Positions 10,255 to 21,627 of a DNA stretch of 64,000 nt are shown piece by piece. Below the pieces are notes generated by a model, which was not told the DNA's origin, searched no databases, and worked only from the letters and a program-made list of their open reading frames with translations. Source of the stretch: Spiroplasma_E ixodetis_B (GTDB lineage Bacteria > Bacillota_I > Bacilli_A > Mycoplasmatales > VBWQ01); NCBI RefSeq assembly GCF_040369795.1, contig NZ_AP028955.1, positions 806,001 to 870,000 on the forward strand. Direction: 5' to 3'. The translations under genes and the position numbers were made by a program. Numbering within the stretch: position 1 is the first letter of the stretch; every line of letters begins with the position of its first letter.

Positions 10255-10617
10255 TAGCTAACTAAAGTAATGTTTATTCATATCTTGAAAAACAAAATCA
10301 ATCGCTTTTTTAATATTTGGTCAATAATTTGGTAATATTTTTCTTATATTATGTTTTATAGCAAATCAAAAATGTTCAATTGGATTTAAATTAGGAGAAT
10401 ATGGTGGAAGAAATAATAGTTTGCATCCAGCATTTTCAATTAATTGTTGTGTTAATTTAGATTTATGAAACGTTGCATTATCTAAAACTATAATTTGTCC
10501 ACGCTTTAATACTGAAATTAGTATATTTTTTACATATTATTCAAAAATTTTACTGTTGCAATGTCCTTCAAATGCTCATAGGACTTTTAATTTACCTTTA
10601 TTCAGTGAACCAATTAT
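10255..10617 (-). mobile_element. IS630-like 3' half
   Basis: Carries the right end and the C-terminal half of the transposase (LLFLPPYSPNLNPIEHFWFAIKHN, reading minus). It switches to IS3 sequence within a shared ATTAT, an illegitimate junction. Confidence 0.85.
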
Positions 10618-11224
10618 GTTTATTCATAATTTTTTTAATTTTTCGTCTTGATAAATTAATTTTCTTTTATTTTAGAACAACTTTTAATATTCTTGTTCCA
10701 TAAGCTTCTTTATTTTCTTTAAAAGCACTAATAACAGCTTCATCATACATATTATTTTGAATTTTATCTTCTTTTTTCTTGAAATTAAAATAATATGTTG
10801 ATTTAGAGATTTTTAAAAAAAGACACATTGTGCGAATTTTATATTTAACTTTATTTTTAGTAATAATTTCTATTTTCTTCCTATTATTAGTTCTGCTTGC
10901 TTTAAAATATCATTTTCCATTCTTAATTGTTTTAATTCCTTTCTTAATTTAATTAATTCATTTTCTTCAACAGAACGGTTATCTTTGGTTTTAAAACTGC
11001 CTGAATTAGTAAATTGCTTAATTCAATTATAAGTAGCTGCTCTTGTAACAGTGTACTCTTTAGCAAGACAAGAAACTGACTTACCACTTTGATATAAAGC
11101 TACTATTTGTTTTTTAAATTCATCTGAATATGAGTTAATATTGGCCATAATTATTATTCCTTTCTTTTAACTAATTTGTTCACTTGTCTACGTAATTAGT
11201 GTCCAATAAAGTGTAACCCATCCA
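10613..11224 (-). mobile_element. IS3-family 5' half
   Basis: Contains the left end (CCCATCCA at 11217-11224 as the complement), a complete orfA, and the first part of orfB. In orfB a TAA replaces a Glu codon (VVLK*KKINL) and the rest is missing after the junction with IS630. Confidence 0.85.
10870..11148 (-). CDS. IS3 OrfA, open frame
   Basis: A 92-residue helix-turn-helix protein (MANINSYSDEFKKQIVALYQ) with the C-terminal zipper LRKELKQLRMENDILKQAE. It is the only full-length orfA in the window without a stop or indel. Its own orfB is truncated, so it could only act as a DNA-binding regulator of the other copies. Confidence 0.8.
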
Positions 11225-11327
11225 GGTTTTGTTTTATTAAAAATATTAACTTCTATAATTATTAACACTAAAAAATTTAGAAATATTATTATTAACAATT
11301 GATTAAATTTATTTACGGAATATGTCT
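11225..11327 (+). mobile_element. Scrambled IS5 right-end remnant
   Basis: About 19 bp of IS5 sequence in inverted orientation (GGTTTTGTTTTATTAAAAA) join the normal last 84 bp of the element, ending in GGAATATGTCT. It is a deletion-inversion scar abutting the dnaE leader. Confidence 0.75.
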
Positions 11328-11499
11328 ATTATAATTTTTCCAAGTTATTTATTATTAATTATATGGAAAAAATAATGTTTATTTTAAGTGTTTTAAATAG
11401 TTTTGTATTGAAAGCAATAACTAAAGAATAACCTAGCAAGATAAAATGGTGTTAAAATTAACTTGTAATATAAGTCATTCAAGAATTGTAGGGGATAGT
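11328..11499 (+). promoter_or_regulatory. dnaE upstream region with hairpin
   Basis: A stem TTTTTCCA/TGGAAAAA spans about 11336-11373 and looks like the terminator of a gene that the IS replaced. No convincing -35/-10 pair is visible. The ribosome binding site AGGGGATA is directly before the dnaE ATG. Confidence 0.4.
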
Positions 11500-14400
11500 A
11501 TGAAATATATAGTTAATTTAAATGTTCGTTCTAATTATTCATTTCTTTCATCAACTATTAAAATAAGTGATTATATTGAATTTGCTAAAAAAAATAATTT
11601 AAAAGTTCTATCTTTAGTAGATAAAAATATAATGTATGGTGCTTATGAATTTTGTAATTTATGTATAGAGAATGATATTAAACCATTAATTGGTTTAAAT
11701 TGTGTTTGAGAAAGTGCTAGTGATAAAGTTGAATTAACTATTATGGCAACTTCATATGCTGGTTATCAAAGATTAATAGAACTTTCTACTATTATTAGTA
11801 CTAATAATAATATTGTTACTACTAATGATGTAAAAAAATATCTTAATCAAACACGTGAAGTTTTAGTTATTATTCATGCTAATAACAAAAATATTAGATA
11901 TATTAAAAATAATTATGATATTTTAAATTCAACAGGTCATGAACTAGTTTATTTTGGTTTAGTAACTAGTGATATGGATAATATTACTTTATTAAAATCG
12001 ATTACATCTAATATTATTCCAATTGATTTGGTTTTATATTTAGATGAAAAACAACATCGTACTTATCAAATTTTACAAGCTATTAAAGAACAAAAAACAT
12101 TAAAATCAGAAGATTTATCAAAAAGTAATGATTTTTTATATAAAACTAAACAAGATTTAATACAACATTATCCAAATGAAATTATTGAAAACATTGAAAA
12201 GGTTATTTGATTATGTAATTTAAAATTTCCTAAGAATAAGCCAAATAGTGCAGAATTAAGTTTACCAAAATTTACTTGCCCTAATAATCTTACTAGTAAT
12301 TTATATTTGCAAGAATTATGTAAGCAGGGATTAGAAGCGCATTTTCAAAGTCGTGAAATTCCTGAAACATACGTTAAAAGAGTTTTATATGAATTACAAG
12401 TAATTAATGAAATGGGTTTTGCTGATTATTTTTTAATTGTTAATGATTATGTTAAATTCGCAAAAAGCAAGAATATAATGGTTGGACCAGGTAGAGGAAG
12501 TGTTGCTGGTAGTTTAGTGGCATATGTTTTAGGAATTACTGGTGTTGATCCTATTGCTTATAATTTAATTTTTGAAAGATTTTTAAATCCAGAACGAATA
12601 TCATTACCAGACATTGATATCGATTTTGAAGATACAAGAAGAGATGAAGTTATTAAATATATTCATCAAAAATATGGCAAAGAACATGTTGCATATATTG
12701 TTACTTTTCAAACAATTGCTAGTAAAATGGCAATTCGTGATTTGGGAAGAGTTTTTCAAGTTAATATCGAAGATATTAATGAAATGACAAAATTAATACC
12801 AATTAAATATAATTTTGAAATAGATATGGCTATTAAACAATCACCAAAATTAGCATGATATGCAAATAAGTATCCTTTATTGTTTACTTTAACCAAAGAA
12901 ATTCTTGGTTTTCCACGACAAACTAGTACTCATGCAGCAGGAATCGTTATTACAAGTGCAGCATTAGTTACTGCTATTCCATTACAATTAGGATTTCAAG
13001 GTATTTATCAAACGCAATTTCCAATGCAAACCCTAGAAGCTCTTGGTTTGATAAAAATGGATATTTTAGGATTACGTAATTTAACTATTTTGCAAAATAT
13101 TTTACAACAAGTAAGTAAACATTATTTTTTAAATTTAAAATTATCTCAAATTCCTTTAAATGATGAAAAAAGTTTTAGCATTATTAAAGATGGTGATACA
13201 ACCGGTATTTTTCAATTGGAATCTTCAGGAATGCGTCAAATTTTAATTAAAATGAAAGTTGATAGCTTAGAAGATATTATTGCTAGTTCTTCTTTATTTC
13301 GTCCTGGACCACAAGAGTACATTCAAGATTATATTAATCGTAAATTAGGAAAACAAAAAGTTGCGTATATTCATGAAGATTTAAAACCTTATTTAGCATC
13401 AACTTATGGCATTATTATTTATCAAGAACAAATATTATTAATTTTACAGAAAGTTGCTGGTTATTCATTAGGAAAAGCTGATTTAATTCGTCGTGCAATT
13501 AGTAAAAAAGATAATACAGTTATGAAAGAACAAGCAAACTCATTTATTAAAAGTGCTGTTAATAGAGGTTATTCATCAAGAGTTGTTAAGAAAATATGAG
13601 AAGATATTGACAAATTTGCTGGTTATGGATTTAATCGATCTCATGCTGTTGCTTATTCATTAATTAGTTATTATTTAGTTTATTTAAAAGCAAATTATCC
13701 ATTGGCATTTATGGTATCGTTATTAAGTAGTGTTATTGGTAATGATCAAAAAATGTTACAATATTTGAATGAATGTCAAAAATATCAAATTAAAGTTTTA
13801 CCACCATCAATTCAATTTTCTGGAATTGATTTTTTAATTGATGATGCTAAAAAAGTTATTCGTTATAGTTTACAAGCAATTAAGCAAATGAGTCAAGGTA
13901 GTTGTAGTAATCTTATTAAAGAACGTACTAGTAATGGATTTTTTCAAGATTTTTTTAATTTTTGTGCTCGAGCAATATTTATTGGTTTGAATCGTAAAAA
14001 CATTGAACATTTAATTGCCGCTGGTGCTTTAGATGATATTCAATCAAATCGAACAATGTTATTATTAAACTTGGATGCTGCATTAGAATATGCCAATATG
14101 GTACAGGTAAAAGATGAAACTAGTGGCAAATTATCATTAAATTTTAATTTAATCGCTAATCCAATTATGTTACAAAGAGAAGATGATTGAAATAATAATA
14201 GTATTAATGAACATCGTGCATTAGGAATTTACTTAAAATATAATCCTAAATTACTATGAAAAGAGCAATTAGATCCTCATAATAAAGCTATTGATTTAGC
14301 ATATATTAATAATTATGTTGATCAACATGTTAGAGTATATGGAGTTATCAATAATATTAGAGTAATTAAAACTAAAAATAAAAAATTAATGGCTTTTTTT

Positions 14401-14568
14401 GAAATGCAAAATGATAGTAATGTTATTGAAGTAACAATTTTTGAAAAGTTATATCAAATATACCAAGAATATTTACAAGTTAATAAAGTAATTTTAATGG
14501 AAGGAAAGGTAGAAATTTATAATGATAATATTCAGTTAATTTTATCAAGAGTAATTAAAAATTTATAG
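11500..14568 (+). CDS. dnaE: DNA polymerase III subunit alpha (DnaE)
   Basis: A 1022-residue family C DNA polymerase without an exonuclease domain, the DnaE partner of PolC in low-GC Gram-positives. Order: degenerate PHP domain (residues 1-70), palm with GPGRGSVAGSLVAYVLGI and the catalytic Asp pair in LPDIDIDFED (D373, D375), third Asp in KMDILGLRNL (D521), HAAGIVI, the fingers segment NRSHAVAYSLISYYLVYLKA, and a C-terminal OB fold (VRVYGVINNIRVI). The PHP metal motif is lost: the usual HSDYS-type opening is NVRSNYS, so no PHP phosphatase/proofreading activity is expected. The ATG at 11500 follows AGGGG. An upstream in-frame ATG (11446) lacks a ribosome binding site. The frame contains many TGA-Trp codons but no break. 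Confidence 0.95.
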
Positions 14569-14596
14569 TAAGCATATAATTTTATCTATGCTTACT
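14567..14596 (+). terminator. Hairpin at dnaE stop
   Basis: The perfect 10-bp stem AGTAAGCATA/TATGCTTACT with a 10-nt loop begins inside the stop codon. The following sequence is AT-rich without a long T run, so termination may be weak. Confidence 0.6.
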
Positions 14597-14723
14597 ATAT
14601 TAAATAATAAATATAATCAATGATTTTTAAGTTTCTTAGTTTAATTTCTAATAATAAATAAAAAATTAATGAACATAATAATTATTAATAATTTCACAAT
14701 TTTCAATAGCATCTCAAAAGTTA

Positions 14724-14921
14724 TTATCTACTTTTTTTTATTTTTAAATAAATATTTAAAAAGATTAGTAATATAGTTATAAATAATAAAATCGGACTTA
14801 AAATTATAGCAAAAACAATTCCAATTTTTAGTTGTACTAATGATTTAAGATTATAGTTTTCAACAATATTTCGGAAGAGGTAATGTTTACAAAAATATAA
14901 TTTATTATTAGTTAATATATA
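14724..14921 (-). pseudogene. C-terminal remnant of a membrane protein
   Basis: The minus-strand frame is cut by IS630 at 14922. It reads ...NIVENYNLKSLVQLKIG, then the transmembrane helix IVFAIILSPILLFITILL, and ends IYLKIKKSR. This topology (one helix, short basic cytoplasmic tail) is common for surface proteins of Mollicutes, but no family is recognisable. Confidence 0.5.
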
Positions 14922-15752
14922 TAGCTAACTAAAGTAATGTTTACTCATAAATAATGTAAAATAATAATATGTAATTTAAACAGTTTTTGAATTTAAAAGT
15001 ACAATTCAGCAATATTTAAAATAGATTAGGAAGATTAAATTATGCCAAAACCATACAGTGAAGACTTACGAAGAAAAGTAATAGAAGCCTATGAAAGTAA
15101 AAACATGAAAATTAAAGAAATTTGTAAAGTGTTCAATATTACTAGAAAGACTTTATTATTATGAAGAAAAAGAAAAAAAGAAACTGGGCATATAAAACCA
15201 ATTTTTAATTATCAAAAAGTACATAGCCACAAAATAAAGGATTTAGATGAATTAAAAAATTATTTAGCGCTAAATAAATATGTTACAGTCCAAAAAGTAA
15301 TTGAAAAATTTGATGATATGACTAAAGAAACAGTTTATAACTATTTCAAAAAACTAAATTATACAAATAAAAAAAACTTTTCTATATGAACAAAGAGATA
15401 AAAATAAACAAGAAGATTTTTTAAAAGAAATAGCTAAAATAATGAATGAAGATTTAGTATTATATATTGATGAATCTGGAATTGATGATAATGAATTTTA
15501 TAAATATGGTTGATCTGAAAAAGGTAAAAGATTATTTGATAATAAACCCGCATATAAAATAAAAAGAATGAGTATAATTCGTTCGCTAAATAAAGGTAAA
15601 TTAAAAGCCATATGAGTATTTGAATGACATTGCAACAGTAAAATTTTTGAATCATATGTAAAAAATATACTAATTCCAGTATTAAAGCGTGGACAAATTA
15701 TAGTTTTAGATAATGCAAAGTTTCATAAATCTAAATTAACACAACAATTAAT
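14922..15752 (+). mobile_element. IS630-like element, interrupted by IS256
   Basis: The left end TAGCTAACTAAAGTAATG is followed by the transposase ATG at 15042 (MPKPYSEDLRRKVIEAYES). An extra A in the A-run near 15370 shifts the frame after FKKLNYTNKK. IS256 interrupts it at 15753 within LTQQL, and the 3' remainder is absent. Confidence 0.85.
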
Positions 15753-17124
15753 GGTAATGTTTAGTAATCTGTGTAACTTACAAAAATAACTATGTTTAAT
15801 TAATTCTAGTAAATAAAATTAAATAAATAGAAATAGTGAGTTACGTATGTCTAAAAAACAAAATATTAATAATAATGATCCAATATCAAAAGCAGTAGAT
15901 TTATTATTAGAAAACACTGAAGATTTAACAACAGTTTTTAAAGAGGGAGGTTTATATAAAGAATTAACAAAAAGATTAGTTGAAAAAATGTTGAATTCTG
16001 AAATGCAAAATTATTTAGGATATGAAAAAAATAAACATAATACTAGTGAAAATGCTCGCAATGGTATAAATTCAAAAAAATTAATAACCCAACAAGGTAA
16101 AATTGAGATTAATGTACAACGAGATCGTAATAGTAATTTTGAGCCAGTAATAGTTGCAAAAAGACAAAGAAGATTTGATGGTTTTGATCAACAAGTTCTT
16201 TCATTATATGCCAAAGGCATGACTTTATCAGATATTAGAATGCAGTTACAAGAGTTATATCATGGTGCTGATATTAGTGAAAGTGTTATTAGTCAAATTA
16301 CTGATGATGTTATTGATGATGTTAAAGCATGACAAAATCGGCCATTAGAAAGTGTTTATCCGATTGTTTATTTTGATTGTATAGTAGTTAAAGTACGACA
16401 AGATAAACGCATTATTAACAAATCAGTTTATATAGAACTAGGAGTTGATTTAGAAGGTAAAAAAGATGTTTTAGGTTTATGAATTAGTGAAAATGAAGGT
16501 TCTAAGTTTTGATTATCTAATTTCACAGAAATGAAAAATCGAGGCTTAAATGATATTCTTATTGCTTGTAGTGACAATTTAACAGAAATGTCAGAAGCGA
16601 TACAATCAGTTTATCCTAAAACCGAACATCAATTATGCATAGTTCATCAAATTAGAAATAGTTTAAAATATGTTTCATGCAAACATAGAAAATCACTAGT
16701 TACAGATTTAAAACCAATTTATAGTGCATGTAGTGAAGAACAAGCAATGCAAGCTTTAGAATCTTTTGAAAGTAAATGAAATAAACAATATCCTCAAATT
16801 GCTAAATCATGATATAAAAATTGAGATAATTTAATGGTTTTTATTAGTTATCCTGCAGAAATCAAAAGAGTGATTTATACAACAAATGCTATTGAATCTG
16901 TTAATAGTCAATTACGAAAAGTTATTAGAAATAAAAAAGTTTTTCCAAATGATATGGCAGTTTTTAAAATATTTTACTTAGCAATTGAAAATATAACAAA
17001 AAAATGAAAACTGCCCATTCAAAATTGAAATACAGCAATTGCTCATTTTATGATAAAATTTAAAGATAGAATTAATCTAAACTAGTAACTTTGTAAAAAG
17101 ATACACAGATTTTTAAAAAGCCTC
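15753..17124 (+). mobile_element. IS256-like element, complete (1372 bp)
   Basis: The left end is GGTAATGTTTAGTAATCTGT and the right end, read inward, is GAGGCTTTTTAAAAATCTGT. These are imperfect inverted repeats sharing the AATCTGTGTA core. It has the same length as the copy at 34590-35961. Confidence 0.9.
15847..17085 (+). CDS. IS256-family transposase (Transposase_mut), intact
   Basis: A 412-residue mutator-type DDE transposase with no break. The N-terminal helical domain (MSKKQNINNNDPISKAVDLL) is followed by a segment typical of the family (FEPVIVAKRQRRFDGFDQQVLSLYAKGMTLSDI). The catalytic core then has Asp in VYFDCIVVKVRQD, Asp in ACSDNL, and Glu in NAIESVNSQLRK. One substitution sits beside the second Asp (LTEM instead of LTGM). 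The start is set by GTGAGTTACGT upstream, with ATG at 15847. It is one of only two uninterrupted, motif-complete copies in the window. Confidence 0.92.
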
Positions 17125-17129
17125 ATTAA

Positions 17130-17489
17130 ATTATCTCAATTTTACCTTGTTTGGTTATTAATTTTTTTGAATTTATACCATTGCGAGCATTATCACTAGT
17201 ATTATGTTGATTTTTTTCATATCCTAAATAATTTTGCATTTCAGAATTCAACATTTTTTCAACTATTCTTTTTGTTAATTCTTTATATAAACCTCCCTCT
17301 TCAAAAACTGTTGTTAAATCTTCAGTATTTTTTAATAATAAATCTACTGCTTTTGATATTGGATCATTATTATTAATATTTTGTTTTTTAGACATAAGTA
17401 ACTCACTCTTTCTAGTTATTTAATTTTATTTACTAGAATTAATTAAACATAGTTATTTTTGTAAGTTACACAGATTACTAAACATTACC
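17130..17489 (-). mobile_element. IS256-like 5' fragment, tail-to-tail with the complete copy
   Basis: The left end plus the first 89 transposase codons (start at 17395) in opposite orientation to the complete copy. It stops 5 bp from that copy's right end. Confidence 0.85.
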
Positions 17490-17510
17490 AAAAATATTAA
17501 AAATATTTTT

Positions 17511-17951
17511 TTATTTTAATGGTTTTGTTTTATTAAAAATTTCACAAAGTAAGTTAAATCTTAAGTACATAAGCCTAAATATACTTTTTCTACATTTATT
17601 TATTAAAATTTTGAATCTTTTTAATCAAGCAAAAACATGTTCAACTTTAATTCTAATTTTTGAAATAATTTTATTGTAGATTTTTTCTTGTTTAGTTAAT
17701 TTTTTATTTTTAGTTTTTTTAATCGGTAATATAGTATTTTTATAAATATTTTGTATTCCTTGATATCCCAAATCACCAATAATTATTGTTTTTTCTGAAA
17801 ATTCAAGATTTGAATTTTTTAATATTTGAAAATCATGTACTTTTCCATTATCAGCAAAAATATCAATAATTTTTTTATTAAAAAAGTCATATATAATTTG
17901 AAATTTTATAGAAAACATTCAACTTTTACCAGAAAAATATTCTAACTGTAG
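17511..17951 (-). CDS. IS5-family transposase, C-terminal frame (ORF2)
   Basis: The -1 frame continues from the slippery site as LQLEYFSGKSWMFSIKF. It contains the second catalytic Asp (IIIGDLGYQGIQN) and the last one, Glu, in KIISKIRIKVEHVFAWLKR, and ends NKTKPLK. An internal ATG (MFSIKFQII, at 17918) has no ribosome binding site, so a fusion by frameshift is the likely product. The DDE triad is only assembled in the fusion. Confidence 0.85.
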
Positions 17952-18460
17952 TTTTTTTTAGTTGGTCTTTCAATTTCAATTTCAGTTGAATCAATTAAAT
18001 AAAATTGAAATTCATTTAAATATTCTTGTTTTTTCTCAATTTTTGATTTATATTTTGTTTTTAAAAACTGATAATCTTTGTCATCACTAAGTTTATTTTC
18101 TACTCAAGTAATATTTCGAAAACAACTTGATGCACTCATTTTATATTTAATACTCATTTGGAAAAAAGTATAATATTCTTTTCAGTATACTAAAGTCATC
18201 ATCAATCTTTCTTCAACTGAAAGTTTATATTTTCTACCTTTAGTTTTTTTTAAATTTTCTATTTCAATTAATTTTGTTAACATTTCATCAAAATGAAAAC
18301 GTTTTATACCAAAATATCTATAAAATTGTTCATTTTTTAATTTTTTTAAATTTTCTATTTCAATTAATTTTGTTAACATTTCATCAAAATGAAAACGTTT
18401 TATACCAAAATATCTATAAAATTGTTCATTTTTTAATTTTTTTAAATTTTCAAAATTCAT
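17942..18460 (-). CDS. IS5-family transposase, N-terminal frame (ORF1)
   Basis: A 172-residue N-terminal part starting MNFENLKKLKNEQFYRYFG behind AAGGTG. The block from KKLKNEQFY to LTKLIEIEN occurs twice, in frame, unlike every other copy (32 extra residues). The C-terminal end holds the first catalytic Asp in FYLIDSTEIEIE. The frame stops at TAG six codons after IERPTKK. The heptamer A AAA AAC lies just before the stop, and slipping -1 there continues into ORF2. Confidence 0.85.
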
Positions 18461-18557
18461 TTTTATCAACACCTTATTAATTTATTAATAAAGAAATTAT
18501 AAAATAAATTTTAAATTATTAATTGACTTTTAAAAAATTTATTTACGGAATATGTCT

Positions 18558-19049
18558 AATGAATGAAGATTTAGTATATATTGATGAATCTGGAATTGAT
18601 GATAATGAATTTTATAAATATGGTTGATCTGAAAAAGGTAAAAGATTATTTGATAATAAACCCGCATATAAAATAAAAAGAATGAGTATAATTGGTTCAC
18701 TAAATAAAGGTAAATTAAAAGCCCTATGAGCATTTTAAGGAAATTGCAACAGTAAAATTTTTGAATCATATGTAAAAAATATACTAATTCCAGTATTAAA
18801 GTGTGGACAAATTATAGTTTTAGATAATGCAACGTTTCATAAATCTAAATTAACACAACAATTAATTGAAAATGCTGGATGAAAACTATTATTTCTTCCA
18901 CCATATTCTCCTAATTTAAATCCAATTGAACATTTTTGATTTGCTATAAAACATAATATAAGAAAAATATTACCAAATTATTGACCAAATATTAAAAAAG
19001 CGATTGATTTTGTTTTTCAAGATATGAGTAAACATTACTTTAGTTAGAT
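18558..19049 (+). mobile_element. IS630-like 3' half
   Basis: Reads from the transposase codons around IAKIMNEDLVYIDE to the right end. It contains an altered segment (GCATTTTAAGG, giving ALWAF*) in place of AFEGHC. The left flank is the IS5 inverted repeat and begins with AATGAATG, consistent with an AAT target. Confidence 0.85.
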
Positions 19050-19661
19050 ATATGTTTATTCATAATTTTTTTAATTTTTCGTCTTGGTAAATTAATTTTC
19101 TTTTATTTTAGAACCACTTTTAATCTTCTTGTTCCATAAGTTTCTTTATTTTCTTTAAAAGCACTAATAACAGCTTCATCATACATATTATTTTGAATTT
19201 TATCTTCTTTTTTTCTTGAAATTAAAATAATATGTTGATTTAGATATTTTTAAAAAACGACACATTGTACGAATTTTATATTTAACTTTATTTTTAGTAA
19301 TAATTTCTATTTTCTGCCTATTATTAGTGCTACTTGCTTTAAAATATCATTTTCCATTCGTAACTGTTTTAATTCTTTTCTTAATTTAATTAATTAATTT
19401 TCTTTAACAGAATGGTTATCTTTGGTTTTAAAACTGCCTGAATTAGTAAATTGCTTAATTCAATTATAAGTAGCTGCTCTTGTAACATTGTACTCTTTAG
19501 CAAGACAAGACACTGACTTACCACTTTGATATAAAGCTACTATTTGTTTTTTAAATTCATCTGAATATGAGTTAATATTGGCCATAATTATAATTCCTTT
19601 CTTTTAACTAATTTGTTCACTTGTCTACGTAATTAGTGTCCAATAAAGTGTAACCCATCCA
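19050..19661 (-). mobile_element. IS3-family 5' half
   Basis: The left end lies at 19654-19661 (complement CCCATCCA), with orfA and the start of orfB. OrfA is broken by TAA after SVKEN. It joins IS630 at the left and IS1595 at the right. Confidence 0.8.
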
Positions 19662-19820
19662 CCAAGATGTCAAAGGTGTTTGTGACTTGTGAAAAATGGT
19701 GTCATGAAGAACACTAAATGTTTGATGACATTTTAAACATCTTATTCTTCTCAAATCAGAAACATTCAAACTAGAAGAAGCACACCTGATACATTTCATT
19801 ACTTTCAACTTCGCTATATA
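19662..19820 (-). mobile_element. IS1595-like 5' part, split by IS630
   Basis: Contains the zinc-ribbon codons (CIRCASSSLNVSDLRRIRCLKC). It continues at 21372-21464 on the far side of an IS630 composite; TA is duplicated at the two junctions. Confidence 0.8.
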
Positions 19821-20831
19821 TAGCTAACTAAAGTAATGTTTACTCATAAATAATGTAAAATAATAATATGTAATTTAAACATTTTTTTAATTTAAAAGTA
19901 CAATTCAGCAATATTTAAAATAGATTAGGAAGATTAAATTATGCCAAAACCATACAGTGAAGACTTACGAAGAAAAGTAATAGAAGCCTATGAAAGTAAA
20001 AAAATGAAAATTAAAGAAATTTGTAAAGTGTTCAATATTACTAGAAAGACTTTATTCTTATGAAGAAAAATAAAAAAAGAAACTGGGCATATAAAACCAA
20101 TTTTGAATTATCAAAAAGGACATAGCCACAAAATAAAGGATTTAGATGAATTAAAAAATTATTTAGCGCAAAATAAAGATGTTACATTTCAAAAAGTAAT
20201 TGAAAAATTTGGTGATATGACTAAAGAAACAGTTTATAACTATTTCAAAAAACTAAATTATACATATAAAAAAACTTTTCTATATGAACAAAGAGATAAA
20301 AACAAACAAGAAGATTTTTTAAAAGAAATAGCTAAAATAATGAATGAAGATTTAGTATAGATTGATGAATCTGGAATTGATGATAATGAATTTTATAAAT
20401 ATGGTTGATCTGAAAAAGGTAAAAGATTATTTGATAATAAACCCGCATATAAAATAAAAAGAATGAGTATAATTTGTTCACTAAATAAAGGTAAATTAAA
20501 AGCCCTATGAGCATTTGAAGGACATTGCAACAGTAAAATTTTTGAATCATATGTAAAAAATATACTAATTCCAGTATTAAAGCTTGGACAAATTATAGTT
20601 TTAGATAATGCAACGTTTCATAAATCTAAATTAACACAACAATTAATTGAAAATGCTGGATGCAAACTATTATTTCTTCCACCATATTCTCCTAATTTAA
20701 ATCCAATTGAACATTTTTGATTTGCTATAAAACATAATATAAGAAAAATATTACCAAATTATTGGCCAAATATTAAAAAAGCGATTGATTTTATTTTTCA
20801 AGATATGAGTAAACATTACTTTAGTTAGCTA
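19821..20831 (+). mobile_element. IS630-like element, full length (1011 bp)
   Basis: Runs from TAGCTAACTAAAGTAATG to its complement and gives the reference length for the family in this window. Confidence 0.9.
19941..20828 (+). pseudogene. IS630-family transposase with one nonsense codon
   Basis: A 295-codon frame: N-terminal helix-turn-helix (EICKVFNITRKTLFLWRK), second DNA-binding domain, and a DDE core with DESG (first Asp), IIVLDNATFH (second Asp) and LPPYSPNLNPIEHFW (Glu). TAG replaces the Tyr codon immediately before the first catalytic Asp (LV*IDESG). The rest is open to the natural TAG, so it is one base from an intact gene. Confidence 0.85.
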
Positions 20832-21371
20832 TAATACTAAATATTCATTCATTACTTTAGCTATTTCTTTTAAAAAATCTTCTTGTTTATTTTTATCTCT
20901 TTGTTCATATAGAAAAGTTTTTTTATATGTATAATTTAGTTTTTTGAAATAGTTATAAACTATTTCTTTAGTCATATCACCAAATTTTTCAATTACTTTT
21001 TGAACTGTAACATCTTTATTTTGCCCTAAATAATTTTTCAATTCATCTAAATCCTTTATTTTGCGGCTATGTCCTTTTTGATAATTCAAAATTGGTTTTA
21101 TATGCCCAGTTTCTTTTTTTCTTTTTCTTCATAAGAATAAAGTCTTTCTAGTAATATTGAACACTTTACAAATTTCTTTAATTTTCATATTTTTACTTTC
21201 ATAGGCTTCTATTACTTTTCTTCGTAAGTCTTCACTGTATGGTTTTGGCATAATTTAATCTTCCTAATCTATTTTAAATATTGCTGAATTGTACTTTTAA
21301 ATTCAAAAACTGTTTAAATTACATATTATTATTTTACATTATTTATGAGTAAACATTACTTTAGTTAGATA
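20832..21371 (-). mobile_element. IS630-like 5' half, inverted against the previous copy
   Basis: The transposase start is at 21251 and the frame is open to LKEIAKVMNEYLVL, where it meets the right end of the full copy. The composite thus has two left ends facing outward and sits in an IS1595-like copy with TA duplicated. Confidence 0.85.
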
Positions 21372-21464
21372 TATTTCAAACAATCGTTTTCATTTTGAAA
21401 TATGCTATTGAATTCATTTCAATTCATTTTTTCCTCCACACTAGTACATGTGGGGATAATTCCC
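21372..21464 (-). mobile_element. IS1595-like right end
   Basis: Continuation of 19662-19820. It includes the ribosome binding site and start region of the transposase (complement of GGAGGAAAAAATG) and the terminal TACATGTGGGGATAATT. Confidence 0.8.
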
Positions 21465-21627
21465 TTTTTAATTTTTTTAGATTTATTTGAAAAAATATTA
21501 ATTAAACACTTTCTATTTTAAATAATTAAAAGTGAAATAATGTTTTTTTTAATAAAACAAGATATAAATATATTAATAGTTTTAAAAAAACTACTAAAAT
21601 ATTTTTAAAATTTAATGGAGGATGAAA

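Larger units (their letters stand above)
17490..18557 (-). mobile_element. IS5-like element with both frames open and internal duplication
   Basis: The left inverted repeat is at 18557. The outermost right end has been replaced by IS256. It carries a 96-bp in-frame tandem duplication in ORF1. This is the only IS5-like copy in the window in which both frames lack stops or indels. Confidence 0.85.

Noticed and set aside
11328..11499. Replication origin near dnaE
   Set aside because: No dnaA, DnaA-box cluster or dnaN; dnaE is not an origin marker.
15434..15655. Open frame MIQKFYCCN... on the minus strand, repeated at 18.5, 20.3, 30.9, 38.1 and 46.7 kb
   Set aside because: It is the antisense of the IS630 transposase core and appears wherever that element does; no ribosome binding site.
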